Assembly: GCA_002449395.1 (NCBI GenBank) | Contig: DKDP01000044.1 | Span: forward strand, 11,819-20,777 | DNA from: Ruminococcaceae bacterium UBA6845 | GTDB lineage: Bacteria; Bacillota; Clostridia; Oscillospirales; Acutalibacteraceae | Length of the DNA stretch: 8,959 bases | Reading direction: 5' to 3' | In this document: positions 1 to 5,427 of the stretch, in pieces | How the letters are laid out: each line of letters starts with the position of its first letter | Numbering within the stretch: position 1 is the first letter of the stretch | The notes under the pieces: generated by a model | The model's database searches: none | Told to the model about the DNA's origin: nothing | What the model saw: only the letters and a program-made list of their open reading frames with translations | Program-made: the position numbers and the translations under genes

Positions 1-54
1 GACAAGCCGTGACAGCTCCCCTAAAGGGGCGCCTAGGATAAGTTTCAGCTGACT
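1..54. repeat. GGGGAGG-family dispersed repeat, cut by window edge
   Basis: Positions 13-35 are identical over 23 bases to 8869-8891 near the right end of the window, and similar to 3656-3679. All three copies share the palindromic core CTCCCCTAAAGGGG (or a variant of it) and a short downstream tail ending GCTGAC (48-53 here). The left part of the unit lies partly outside the window. No coding potential is seen. This is one copy of an intergenic palindromic repeat family present three times in the window. Confidence 0.7.
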
Positions 55-60
55 TTTTAC

Positions 61-84
61 AGCCTTCCCCTTGAGGGGAAGGCT
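61..84. repeat. Perfect 10-bp inverted repeat hairpin
   Basis: AGCCTTCCCC at 61-70 and GGGGAAGGCT at 75-84 form a perfect 10-bp stem with a TTGA loop. It lies 48 bases beyond the stop codon of the minus-strand glycosylase, where a terminator would be useful. However, neither strand has a real T-run after the stem, so it is better read as part of the adjacent palindromic repeat. A factor-dependent or weak terminator role remains possible. Confidence 0.6.
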
Positions 85-131
85 TGGTTCGTTTCTGACT
101 TTACTGCACTGATAAATTTTATCACACCATA

Positions 132-626
132 CTATAAACTGTCAACCGTAATTGCCCATTCTTTCACCAAATCGCCGACGCTTTTTGCGGCATTGGCAGG
201 GCTTGTCGACGGCAGACGCACCGCTTCAAATCCCGTCACGGGAAAAATATACTTCTTGTAAAGCCTGTCTGCCGCTGCGCCGTTTGTGAATACCCTGCGG
301 ATTTTGCTGTTTTCTATTATATATCCGATGTCGTTCGGCACGGCATTTCTTATCGAGCTGTCGGACGATCCGCAGATATCGCAGGAGCTGATGACGTCCC
401 AGAGCGCAATATGATTGCTTAAAAGCATATCTTTTTTCTCTTCGATTGTCTTTGGTACATCAACGCCGATCAATTCGGCAAGTACCGTCCAGAATCTGTT
501 CCTCGGATGACCGTAAAAGAACTTTTCCTCACGGCTTTTTACCGACGGGAAGCTCCCGAGGATCAGTATCTCACTCTCCCCGTTCCACACCGGCTCAAAA
601 GGATGTTCAACGTGTGTAATATTCAT
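132..626 (-). CDS. DNA-deoxyinosine (hypoxanthine-DNA) glycosylase, UDG superfamily family 6 type
   Basis: A 164-residue cytoplasmic base-excision repair enzyme, predicted to remove hypoxanthine arising from adenine deamination, and perhaps other deaminated bases. The uracil-DNA-glycosylase fold signatures appear in order: GSFPS (residues 24-28, the water/base-binding loop), FYGHPRNRFW (37-46), the ALWDVI strand (74-79), FTNG (113-116) and LPSTSPAN (138-145, the DNA-intercalation loop motif). This combination is typical of the Mug-like COG3663 / hypoxanthine-glycosylase group rather than of classical Ung. Length is normal for the family (about 160-170). The start is supported by GGAGG (complement of 632-636) five bases upstream. 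The gene lies downstream of the fucosidase on the same strand, but a terminator stands between them, so it is either read through at low level or has a weak promoter I cannot identify. Substrate preference (hypoxanthine versus uracil) is inferred from the family. Confidence 0.85.
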   Translation of the reverse strand: MNITHVEHPFEPVWNGESEILILGSFPSVKSREEKFFYGHPRNRFWTVLAELIGVDVPKTIEEKKDMLLSNHIALWDVISSCDICGSSDSSIRNAVPNDIGYIIENSKIRRVFTNGAAADRLYKKYIFPVTGFEAVRLPSTSPANAAKSVGDLVKEWAITVDSL

Positions 627-644
627 TTCTGCCTCCGTCCACGT

Positions 645-678
645 AAAAATCGGCTTTTCACTGTTCGGAAAAGCCGAT
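645..678 (-). terminator. Intrinsic terminator after the fucosidase gene
   Basis: On the minus strand, ATCGGCTTTTC (complement of 668-678) and GAAAAGCCGAT (complement of 649-659) form an 11-bp perfect stem with an 8-base loop, followed by TTTTT (complement of 645-649). It begins 7 bases after the fucosidase stop and ends 19 bases before the glycosylase start, so it separates the two genes transcriptionally. Confidence 0.85.
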
Positions 679-684
679 ATGCAA

Positions 685-1995
685 TTACCACAAATTATCT
701 ATTCTTACGATCTCTCTGTCGTCTCTTCCGCCGTTGAGCTGCGGGAAATAGGATGCGAATCTGTAACCCGGCATCTTATCAAATTCCAGCCTGATGAGCG
801 GATAGTTAATGATCGGGTCGGGATTTTTCTCGGGCAGATCATATATAATAATCCTGTCGCCTTTCTTCTCAAATTTAATCGGAGTGCCGTCCATAAAAGA
901 TATCTTTTTCGGCTCATCCTGAAGTCCGGCAAGAATCATTTTGCCCTTGTAGGGTGCCCAGATCTTGTTCCACATATAGACCGTTGTTCCCTTTGATGTG
1001 CCTCTTCCGACGCCGTTGAGCTGATACTTATTGCCCTCGCCCTTGTTGAGAATACCGTAAACCGCCTCGCCGTTTACCTTGAGCCACTCGCCCACCTTGT
1101 GAAGCGGGTCGATAACCTCATAAGGAATTGAGCCGTCGGGCTTCGGACCGACATTGAGCAGAAGATTTCCGCCGTATTCACAGCATCTCTGAAGCATATT
1201 GACGATTCTCTGCGGTGTGTAGCTATAAGGAAGTGCCTGATCGGAATCGACATAGCCCCAGCTTATGCCGTTAAATGTCATACAAGCCTCCCAGTCACGC
1301 TCGGACGGGGTGATGTGCTCCTCGGGCGTGCCGAAATCCTCGGCAAGTCCGCTCCTGTCATTGATAATGATATCCGGTTGGAGACTTCTGAGATATTGAT
1401 TGCGGTCGAGCGAATCCCAGCCCTCCCACGACTCCATCGGCAGAGGTACGTCATACCAAAGAATATCAATCTTGCCGTACTGAGTGAGAAGCTCGGTGTT
1501 TATATCCTTAAGGAACTTGGTATATCGCATTCTTGCCTCTGTATCATAGGCGCAGATTCCGCTGTCGGGGTGGTGCCATTCCATACAGGTTGAGTAGAAA
1601 CCGATCTTGAGGTCAAACTCACGGCAGGCCTCAACAAACTCCCTAACAATATCACGGTGCGGACCGTAATTGACGGAATTGTACGGATTTGCCTTTGAAT
1701 CCCAGAGGCTGAAGCCCTCGTGATGACGGGTTGTCATAACCATATATTTGCATCCCGCATCCTTTGCGAGCTTCGCCCACTCACGGCAGCAGCCCTCTTT
1801 CGGGCAGAAATTGTCTGCGAGAACTTCGTACTCCTCGGGCGGAATATTTTCGCACGCCATTGCCCACTCGTTTCTTCCGATTTGCGAAAAAAGTCCGTAG
1901 TGGATAAACATACCGAACCTCGCTTCACGCCACCACTTCATACGTTTGTCACGGGTTGCGGCGATCTGCTCTTCATATTGAGGCTTTGAAAGCAT
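685..1995 (-). CDS. Alpha-L-fucosidase, glycoside hydrolase family 29
   Basis: A 436-residue exo-glycosidase releasing terminal alpha-linked L-fucose with retention of configuration. GH29 landmarks run along the whole protein: FGMFIHYG (27-34), TTRHHEGFSLWDS (88-100), LKIGFYSTCMEWHHP (129-143), KIDILWYD (175-182), NDRSG (212-216), TPEEHI (223-228), LLLNVGPKPDGSIP (278-291) and VNGEAVYG (307-314). Asp182 sits where the family nucleophile is expected. Glu225 or Glu226 is the likely acid/base, but that position varies in the family. There is no signal peptide or membrane segment, so it should act in the cytoplasm on imported fucosylated glycans. The frame stays open upstream to 2130, but the start at 1995 is chosen because GAAGGAG (complement of 2003-2009) lies seven bases upstream and the promoter at 2027-2055 would exclude the longer form. 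It is a single-gene unit with its own promoter and terminator. Linkage specificity cannot be read from the sequence. Confidence 0.93.
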   Translation of the reverse strand: MLSKPQYEEQIAATRDKRMKWWREARFGMFIHYGLFSQIGRNEWAMACENIPPEEYEVLADNFCPKEGCCREWAKLAKDAGCKYMVMTTRHHEGFSLWDSKANPYNSVNYGPHRDIVREFVEACREFDLKIGFYSTCMEWHHPDSGICAYDTEARMRYTKFLKDINTELLTQYGKIDILWYDVPLPMESWEGWDSLDRNQYLRSLQPDIIINDRSGLAEDFGTPEEHITPSERDWEACMTFNGISWGYVDSDQALPYSYTPQRIVNMLQRCCEYGGNLLLNVGPKPDGSIPYEVIDPLHKVGEWLKVNGEAVYGILNKGEGNKYQLNGVGRGTSKGTTVYMWNKIWAPYKGKMILAGLQDEPKKISFMDGTPIKFEKKGDRIIIYDLPEKNPDPIINYPLIRLEFDKMPGYRFASYFPQLNGGRDDREIVRIDNLW

Positions 1996-2026
1996 AATAA
2001 AACTCCTTCGTTTTTCTTTTAAATTC

Positions 2027-2055
2027 AGTTTAAAGTATTTCCCCCGCTTTGTCAA
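2027..2055 (-). promoter_or_regulatory. Sigma-A-type promoter of the fucosidase gene
   Basis: On the minus strand, a perfect TTGACA (complement of 2050-2055) and TAAACT (complement of 2027-2032) are separated by exactly 17 bases. Transcription would start near 2020, about 25 bases before the ATG at 1995. No clear operator or cre-like palindrome was found next to it. Confidence 0.75.
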
Positions 2056-2230
2056 TAATGAAGTTGTCGGTGAACGGCAACGCCGACTGCACTTCTTTCT
2101 TTTGATGAAAAAACAAGTATAGCGCCGCAAGGCTTTATTTGTGATTTAGCAGAGATTTGTTTTTAATATACCATATTTTTCAAGCAGCGTCGGTTTAACT
2201 GTCTATATTGACGATTTTCCTTAGAACAAA

Positions 2231-2255
2231 TTGACAAAAAAAAAAAGAGTATAAT
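2231..2255 (+). promoter_or_regulatory. Promoter with A11 tract and short 13-nt spacer upstream of GT-C gene
   Basis: A perfect TTGACA (2231-2236) and a perfect TATAAT (2250-2255) are separated by only 13 bases. The spacer begins inside an uninterrupted run of eleven A residues (2236-2246). No better -35 lies 16-18 bases upstream of the -10, and there is no TGn extension. As written the spacing is far from the 17-base optimum. Transcription, if it occurs, would begin about 20 bases before the ATG at 2283. A run-length change would alter promoter strength. Confidence 0.55.
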
Positions 2256-2282
2256 TTTTGTGCAAAAGGGGGAATTTTGTAA

Positions 2283-3539
2283 ATGAATTTAAAAACATTT
2301 CATAAAAATATTTCGTATAAAAAGATATTCGGTATCGTGGTTATAGTATCATTTATAATGTGGCTGATCGCCATAATTTTCGACCCGGAATCAATTCAAA
2401 GAGATCTGTTTTTCAGAAGAATGGAAGATTTCTGGGCCGACGCGACAAACACCACTGGATATGCACATAACCCGAATCCGTATTTGGATGACTCTACCGA
2501 GTTGCGCCACGTACAATATCCTCCTCTGGCATATGTGTTGTTCCGTTTCCTTGCCTATGCCGCCGGTAATGTTCCAGCCCCTTATCTCGATTATTTTCAC
2601 AATCCCCTTTGGACATTTCTCTTCACTATTACTATTATTATCTCTCTGATAATAACATTCACATTAATAATCAAAAAATTCGGCGGATCTGTGACCACCG
2701 ATAATGTTCTTGTCGGAGTAGCAGTCTGCGTCTCCTATCCGATGCTGTATACACTTGAGCGTGCAAATATAATTCTTTTAGTAATGATTGCTGTTATGAT
2801 CTTTGTCTTTTACTACAACAGCGAATCAAAAGTAAAAAAAGAAATTGCCCTGCTTTCTTTGGCTTTTGCCGCAGGTTTGAAAATAACTCCTGCAATTTTC
2901 GGTCTTTTGTTAATATATAATAAAGATTGGAAAGCGGCAATACGAGCTGTAATTTATGGAATTTTATTTTTTGTCCTCCCTTTTTTCTATTTCGACGGTG
3001 GAATGGAAGTTGTAAATGGCTTCATAAACAATTTCGGATTAAATCTTCAATTAAAGCCCGGATTAAGCAGTCTCAGTATAAACGGAATCGCTAACTTCTA
3101 TTATACAACAACCATCGGAGTTTTGACAAACATATACACTGAACCAAACCCTACTATCGATGTGATAGTTACATATCTTAAATACATATTGACAGCCTTT
3201 ATTCTGATTTCAAACTTTTTCATAAAAGAAAATTGGAAGAAAATTTTGAACATTTCAATTGTTCTTGTTGTTATGCCGAATGTTTCTGCGCGTTACTGCC
3301 TTTTATATCTTGTTCCGTTTATGGTTATATTCCTTAAAGAAAGAAACGAAAGTAAAAAGAACATTTGGGATTATTTTATCCTATTAAGTTTCATCTTGAT
3401 TTGTCTTGATTTCAGGTTCATAACAACAGCGCTTATAAACAGACCGGATTTAGGCTTGCTGATTTTGTTGTTCATGGCAACATTTTATTCTGTCAGCTCG
3501 ATAATCAGCTTTGTCAAAAATAAAAAGTCAGTTCCGTGA
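2283..3539 (+). CDS. GT-C fold polyprenol-phosphate-sugar glycosyltransferase, GT87/DUF2029-like, integral membrane
   Basis: A 418-residue protein with about ten hydrophobic segments, for example near 14-33, 81-95, 109-130, 141-155, 161-178, 188-211, 221-237, 297-314, 321-350, 363-380 and 388-411. Features resembling the GT87/DUF2029 family are an extracytoplasmic loop after the first helix with acidic residues (RMEDFWAD 46-53, Asp49 a candidate catalytic residue), YPPLAYVLF (79-87), ERANIILLV (159-167), GLKITPA (198-204) and a late RYCLLYLVPF (337-346). Family members transfer mannose or related sugars from lipid-phosphate donors at the outer membrane face, to lipids, teichoic-type polymers or surface polysaccharide. 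Acceptor and sugar are unknown here. The start is supported by GGGGGAA (2268-2274), eight bases before the ATG. Base composition is visibly more AT-rich, with many ATA, TTA and AAT codons, than the glycosidase genes, suggesting acquisition or weak expression. It is a lone gene with no glycan cluster around it and no clear intrinsic terminator after it. Confidence 0.7.
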   Translation: MNLKTFHKNISYKKIFGIVVIVSFIMWLIAIIFDPESIQRDLFFRRMEDFWADATNTTGYAHNPNPYLDDSTELRHVQYPPLAYVLFRFLAYAAGNVPAPYLDYFHNPLWTFLFTITIIISLIITFTLIIKKFGGSVTTDNVLVGVAVCVSYPMLYTLERANIILLVMIAVMIFVFYYNSESKVKKEIALLSLAFAAGLKITPAIFGLLLIYNKDWKAAIRAVIYGILFFVLPFFYFDGGMEVVNGFINNFGLNLQLKPGLSSLSINGIANFYYTTTIGVLTNIYTEPNPTIDVIVTYLKYILTAFILISNFFIKENWKKILNISIVLVVMPNVSARYCLLYLVPFMVIFLKERNESKKNIWDYFILLSFILICLDFRFITTALINRPDLGLLILLFMATFYSVSSIISFVKNKKSVP

Positions 3540-3553
3540 ATTTCCCGCCAATT

Positions 3554-3677
3554 TTCCTTGCCTCCCTTGCAGGGGAGGTGTTGAGCGGAGCGAAACGGAG
3601 GGGTTAAATAGGATTTCATCAAACTTTTTATAAAACCCCTCAGACGGCTGCGCCGCCAGCTCCCCTATATGGGCGCC
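3554..3677. repeat. Composite inverted pair of GGGGAGG-family repeats
   Basis: The forward unit (3554-3606) reads CCTCCCTTGCAGGGGAGG, a GAGCGGAGCGAAAC segment, then GGAGGGGTT. The unit from about 3634 to 3677 has the same architecture in reverse: read on the minus strand it gives GGGGAGCTG-like sequence, a GGCGG...CCGTC hairpin and GAGGGGTT. Positions 3615-3677 match 8827-8889 at 59 of 63 bases, with differences confined to two loop-like dinucleotides. This conserved intergenic palindromic family resembles REP/MITE-like elements. No transposase is present. Confidence 0.75.
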
Positions 3678-3699
3678 GAGTTGCAACGTCTGCTGACTT

Positions 3700-3784
3700 C
3701 ACGGCACGATGTGGGCATCATGCCCTACGAATTTGTTTTCTCATCAAACCTGATTGTAGGGTGCGATGACCACATCGCACCGTG
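3700..3784. repeat. Long imperfect palindrome with 29-base arms
   Basis: The left arm at 3700-3728 and the right arm at 3756-3784 are reverse complements at 23 of 29 positions; most mismatches would be G-U pairs in RNA. The right arm contains GTAGGGTGCGATGACCAC and the left contains CACGATGTGGGCATCATGCC. The 27-base centre is AT-rich. There is no T-run after it, so it is not a simple terminator. It is unrelated in sequence to the neighbouring GGGGAGG repeats and looks like a member of a second dispersed palindromic family. Confidence 0.75.
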
Positions 3785-3931
3785 AAAAATACACCTGCTT
3801 TCTTGCCTCCCCTACAAGGACACCGAGATTGTTTGCTTCCACTCCGAGAGATAAATATAACTTTTTAATAAATTGATTATATTATACCAAACTCCGAAAA
3901 CAATTCAATGATTTCGTTCAAGAAATAAAGG

Positions 3932-3960
3932 TTGACACATACAATTTATTATGATATAAT
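3932..3960 (+). promoter_or_regulatory. Near-consensus promoter of riboswitch-mntP
   Basis: A perfect TTGACA (3932-3937), a 17-base spacer and a perfect TATAAT (3955-3960) with a TGA extended -10 (3952-3954). Transcription should begin around 3966-3968, exactly at the foot of the riboswitch P1 helix. The strong promoter fits a gene controlled downstream by an RNA switch rather than by initiation. Confidence 0.9.
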
Positions 3961-3965
3961 CGGCA

Positions 3966-4108
3966 GAGTTTGAGGGAGTAGATAGCTCAAAGCGAGTGGC
4001 AAGTCAACACACTGGCGCAATGCGTCTGGCTTGTCTTAAATAACGAGACTCAGACGTGGCTTTGCCGTGTCTGGGATTATTTCAGGCACGACGGTGTCTG
4101 ATTTTTTT
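3966..4108 (+). ncRNA. yybP-ykoY manganese riboswitch controlling mntP
   Basis: This Mn2+-sensing leader lies in the 5' UTR of the manganese exporter gene. P1 forms between GTTTGAG (3968-3974) and CTCAGAC (4049-4055). The conserved loop sequence GGGAGTAG (3974-3981) follows the 5' strand of P1, and ACGAGA (4043-4048) precedes its 3' strand; these are the two halves of the metal-binding site in the class. A further helix pairs GGCAAG with CTTGTC (about 3998-4003 and 4030-4035) around a GCGC/GCGT stem. The platform (4051-4108) supports alternative helices. CAGACGTGGC (4051-4060) can pair with GCCGTGTCTG (4064-4073), CGTGTCTG (4066-4073) can instead pair with CAGGCACG (4083-4090), and CAGGCAC can pair with GTGTCTG (4094-4100) to make a terminator. 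Ligand-stabilised P1 should favour the antiterminator and switch mntP on. The class assignment rests on motifs plus the downstream gene. Confidence 0.88.
4083..4108 (+). terminator. Conditional riboswitch terminator before mntP
   Basis: CAGGCAC (4083-4089) and GTGTCTG (4094-4100) form a 7-bp stem (one G-U) with a GACG loop, followed by A and seven T (4102-4108). It ends only 17 bases before the mntP start. The 5' arm is also the partner of the antiterminator strand 4066-4073, so it should form only when that strand is occupied, that is, in the manganese-free state. Confidence 0.85.
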
Positions 4109-4125
4109 ATTCTCGGAGGTAAAAT

Positions 4126-4695
4126 ATGGGGTTACTTGAATTATTCATTCTGGCAGTCGGACTTTCAATGGACGCCTTCGCCGTTTCGGTCTGCAAGGGT
4201 CTTTCAACGCAGAAGCTCAAGGCAAAGCACTACCTGATAATCGGTGCGTGGTTCGGCGGATTTCAGGCGCTTATGCCCACTATCGGCTATTTTCTCGGCT
4301 CAACATTCGAAAAATACATCACATCGGTTGACCATTGGGTGGCGTTCGTTCTGCTTGCCATAATCGGCGGAAATATGATCCGTGAGGGCTGCTCCAAGGA
4401 AGAGGAAAAAGCTAACGATTCGTTCTCTTTCAAGACAATGATCGTCCTTGCAATTGCAACGAGCATTGACGCCCTCGCAGTCGGTATCACATTTGCCCTG
4501 CTCCCCGACGTCAACATCGTTGCCGCTGTTTCGTTCATCGGCGTCACAACATTTGTAATTTCCGCAGTCGGACTCAAGGTCGGAAACATCTTCGGTCTTA
4601 AATATAAGAGCAAGGCGGAAATCGCCGGCGGCGTTATCCTTATCCTCATCGGCACAAAAATTCTGCTCGAGCATCTCGGCGTAATCAACTTCTGA
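4126..4695 (+). CDS. mntP: Manganese efflux pump MntP
   Basis: A 189-residue six-helix membrane protein that exports Mn2+ and protects against manganese excess. The family's two-fold internal repeat is visible: GLSMDAFAVSVCKGL (12-26) in the first half and ATSIDALAVGITFAL (111-125) in the second, each with the conserved membrane-embedded aspartate (Asp16 and Asp115). GGNMIRE (81-87), before the charged central loop (EEEKAND 92-98), is also characteristic. The length fits the usual 180-190. The start follows GGAGG (4115-4119) with six intervening bases, and the riboswitch terminator ends just upstream. Expression should rise when cellular Mn2+ is high, through the leader at 3966-4108. No clear terminator is visible between its stop and the tRNA promoter 28 bases later, so some read-through into the tRNA is possible. 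Confidence 0.96.
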   Translation: MGLLELFILAVGLSMDAFAVSVCKGLSTQKLKAKHYLIIGAWFGGFQALMPTIGYFLGSTFEKYITSVDHWVAFVLLAIIGGNMIREGCSKEEEKANDSFSFKTMIVLAIATSIDALAVGITFALLPDVNIVAAVSFIGVTTFVISAVGLKVGNIFGLKYKSKAEIAGGVILILIGTKILLEHLGVINF

Positions 4696-4722
4696 TTTAA
4701 TTCAAAATATTGCAAATAATTG

Positions 4723-4751
4723 TTGACAAGTGAATGGTTCTTTGATATAAT
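4723..4751 (+). promoter_or_regulatory. Promoter of the tRNA-Ala gene
   Basis: A perfect TTGACA (4723-4728), a 17-base spacer and a perfect TATAAT (4746-4751) with TGA just before the -10 (4743-4745). The tRNA begins 26 bases downstream of the -10, leaving a short 5' leader for RNase P processing. Confidence 0.9.
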
Positions 4752-4776
4752 TCATCAAGTAAACAATATATTGCAC

Positions 4777-4852
<76 letters not shown>

Positions 4853-4855
4853 AGA

Positions 4856-4906
4856 AAATCGTTGATAAATAAGGCTTTGAGCTTTATGTCAACGGTTTTT
4901 CTTTTT
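4856..4906 (+). terminator. Intrinsic terminator of tRNA-Ala
   Basis: AAATCGTTGA (4856-4865) pairs with TCAACGGTTT (4889-4898) over ten bases with one G-U, and the inner bases AATAAGGCT/AGCTTTAT can extend the stem. The 3' side runs into TTTTTCTTTTT (4896-4906). It starts four bases after the tRNA CCA end. Confidence 0.75.
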
Positions 4907-4920
4907 GCCTAAAACCGCAT

Positions 4921-4941
4921 TTCTAACACTTTTTCTAACAC
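4921..4941. repeat. Tandem TTCTAACAC direct repeats, possible integrase arm sites
   Basis: TTCTAACAC occurs at 4921-4929 and again at 4933-4941, with a 12-base period. The pair lies between the tRNA terminator and the stop codon of the integrase stub. Short direct repeats next to the integrase gene and the attachment site are how arm-type integrase binding sites are usually arranged. The function is inferred from position only. Confidence 0.4.
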
Positions 4942-4944
4942 ATA

Positions 4945-5151
4945 TCAGTAATGCAAACATTCACCCATTGAAGCCGCAATATCTTTCTTACGCTTAACAT
5001 CAAGATGAGCATAGATATTTGCGGTTGTTTTTATATCCGTATGACCCAGCCATTCTTGAATATCCTTGATATTAAAACCATTTGCGACAAGCAGACTTGC
5101 ACAACTGTGTCTTAAATCGCGAACGAGTTTTCGTTTCTCTGTTTTCTTTTT
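4945..5151 (-). pseudogene. C-terminal remnant of a tyrosine recombinase (integrase)
   Basis: This 68-codon open stretch, on the opposite strand to the tRNA, has no plausible start and is bounded upstream by a stop (complement of 5152-5154). Its translation has the tyrosine-recombinase C-terminal block: DLRHSCASLL, then GFNIKDIQEWLGHTDIKTT with the conserved GH, then NIYAHLD containing the presumed catalytic tyrosine six residues after TT. The residue normally His three before the arginine (HDLRH in intact enzymes) is Arg here (RDLRH), and just upstream the sequence becomes lysine-rich and unrelated, marking the break. An intact integrase is about 370-400 residues, so roughly 80 percent is missing. 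Position and orientation directly after tRNA-Ala are typical of an integrated element whose body has been deleted. It cannot be active alone. Confidence 0.85.
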
Positions 5152-5156
5152 TCAAT

Positions 5157-5185
5157 TTGACAAGTTTTCCCTGTTATGTTATTAT
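5157..5185 (+). promoter_or_regulatory. Promoter of the small membrane protein gene
   Basis: TTGACA (5157-5162), a 17-base spacer and TATTAT (5180-5185), with TGT immediately before the -10 (5177-5179) making it an extended -10. It begins six bases past the edge of the integrase remnant. The predicted transcript start near 5192 leaves a leader of about 35 bases. Confidence 0.8.
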
Positions 5186-5228
5186 GAAATCAGCAAATAG
5201 CGATATGCTTTGAGAGGGAGGATATATA

Positions 5229-5423
5229 ATGTCTAAACCGTTCGTAAGGGCTTTGATTGCAGCCTTTGTCACCGTGTTATTCGGCTTTATAGGGCTCTAT
5301 GTTGACGACCTTTTAGGTACTAAGGACGCAGTTTTCAGCTCTGTTTTGGCAATCGCCGCTGCTGCCGCATTCATTGTTTACTACATCAACGAAGCGAAAG
5401 GGAAAGAAGATCAGGAAAAATAA
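5229..5423 (+). CDS. Small two-helix membrane protein, function unknown
   Basis: I do not recognise this 64-residue protein. It has two clear hydrophobic helices (about residues 7-25 and 36-52) joined by a short acidic loop (DDLLGTKD, 26-33), and a charged C-terminal tail rich in Lys and Glu (NEAKGKEDQEK). A hairpin in the membrane with both ends in the cytoplasm is likely. The second helix is alanine-rich (AIAAAAAF). There is a good ribosome site, GGGAGG (about 5216-5221), eight bases before the ATG, a consensus-like promoter, and a strong hairpin right after the stop, so it looks like a genuine single-gene unit despite its size. It starts directly next to an integration scar, so it could be a leftover cargo gene or the ordinary chromosomal neighbour. 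Confidence 0.8.
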   Translation: MSKPFVRALIAAFVTVLFGFIGLYVDDLLGTKDAVFSSVLAIAAAAAFIVYYINEAKGKEDQEK

Positions 5424-5427
5424 CCGC

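Larger units (their letters stand above)
1996..2282. other. Divergent intergenic region between fucosidase and GT-C genes
   Basis: This 287-base gap separates the minus-strand fucosidase from the plus-strand membrane protein and contains a promoter for each. Between the two promoters (2056-2230) I see AT-rich sequence, including TTTTTAATATACCATATTTTT-like tracts around 2159-2180, but no gene, riboswitch or clear palindromic operator. A continuous reading frame upstream of the fucosidase start (to 2130) is lysine/arginine-rich, lacks a ribosome site and crosses the promoter, so it is not treated as coding. Confidence 0.6.
3540..3931. other. Gene-free repeat-rich intergenic region
   Basis: No reading frame with a ribosome site and recognisable product was found on either strand. 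The region holds an inverted pair of GGGGAGG-family repeats (3554-3677) and an unrelated 85-base palindromic element (3700-3784). A decayed GCCTCCCCTACAAGG fragment near 3805-3820 resembles a broken repeat core. The stretch 3840-3931 is AT-rich with nothing recognisable before the mntP promoter. Confidence 0.7.

Noticed and set aside
61..84. Hairpin as the intrinsic terminator of the glycosylase gene
   Set aside because: The stem is perfect, but the minus-strand side is followed by GTAAAAAG rather than a T-run. It is more likely part of the repeat family.
132..1995. Operon of fucosidase and glycosylase
   Set aside because: They share a strand and are 58 bases apart, but a strong intrinsic terminator (11-bp stem plus T5) lies between them and the functions are unrelated.
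2056..2110. Catabolite-repression (cre) operator near the fucosidase promoter
   Set aside because: The GTGAACGGCAACG-like sequence does not fit the cre consensus symmetry well enough to call.
1996..2130. In-frame N-terminal extension of the fucosidase by 45 residues
   Set aside because: It is Lys/Arg/Cys-rich without family similarity, has no ribosome site, and crosses the TTGACA-17-TAAACT promoter. The ATG at 1995 has GAAGGAG at ideal spacing.
3554..3784. CRISPR array in the repeat-rich gap
   Set aside because: The repeats are inverted, of two unrelated kinds, not regularly spaced, and no cas gene is nearby.
4287..4715. Long minus-strand frames opposite mntP, 124 and 142 codons
   Set aside because: They are antisense shadows of a well-conserved membrane protein gene, with Cys/Asp- or Thr/Arg-rich nonsense composition and no ribosome site.
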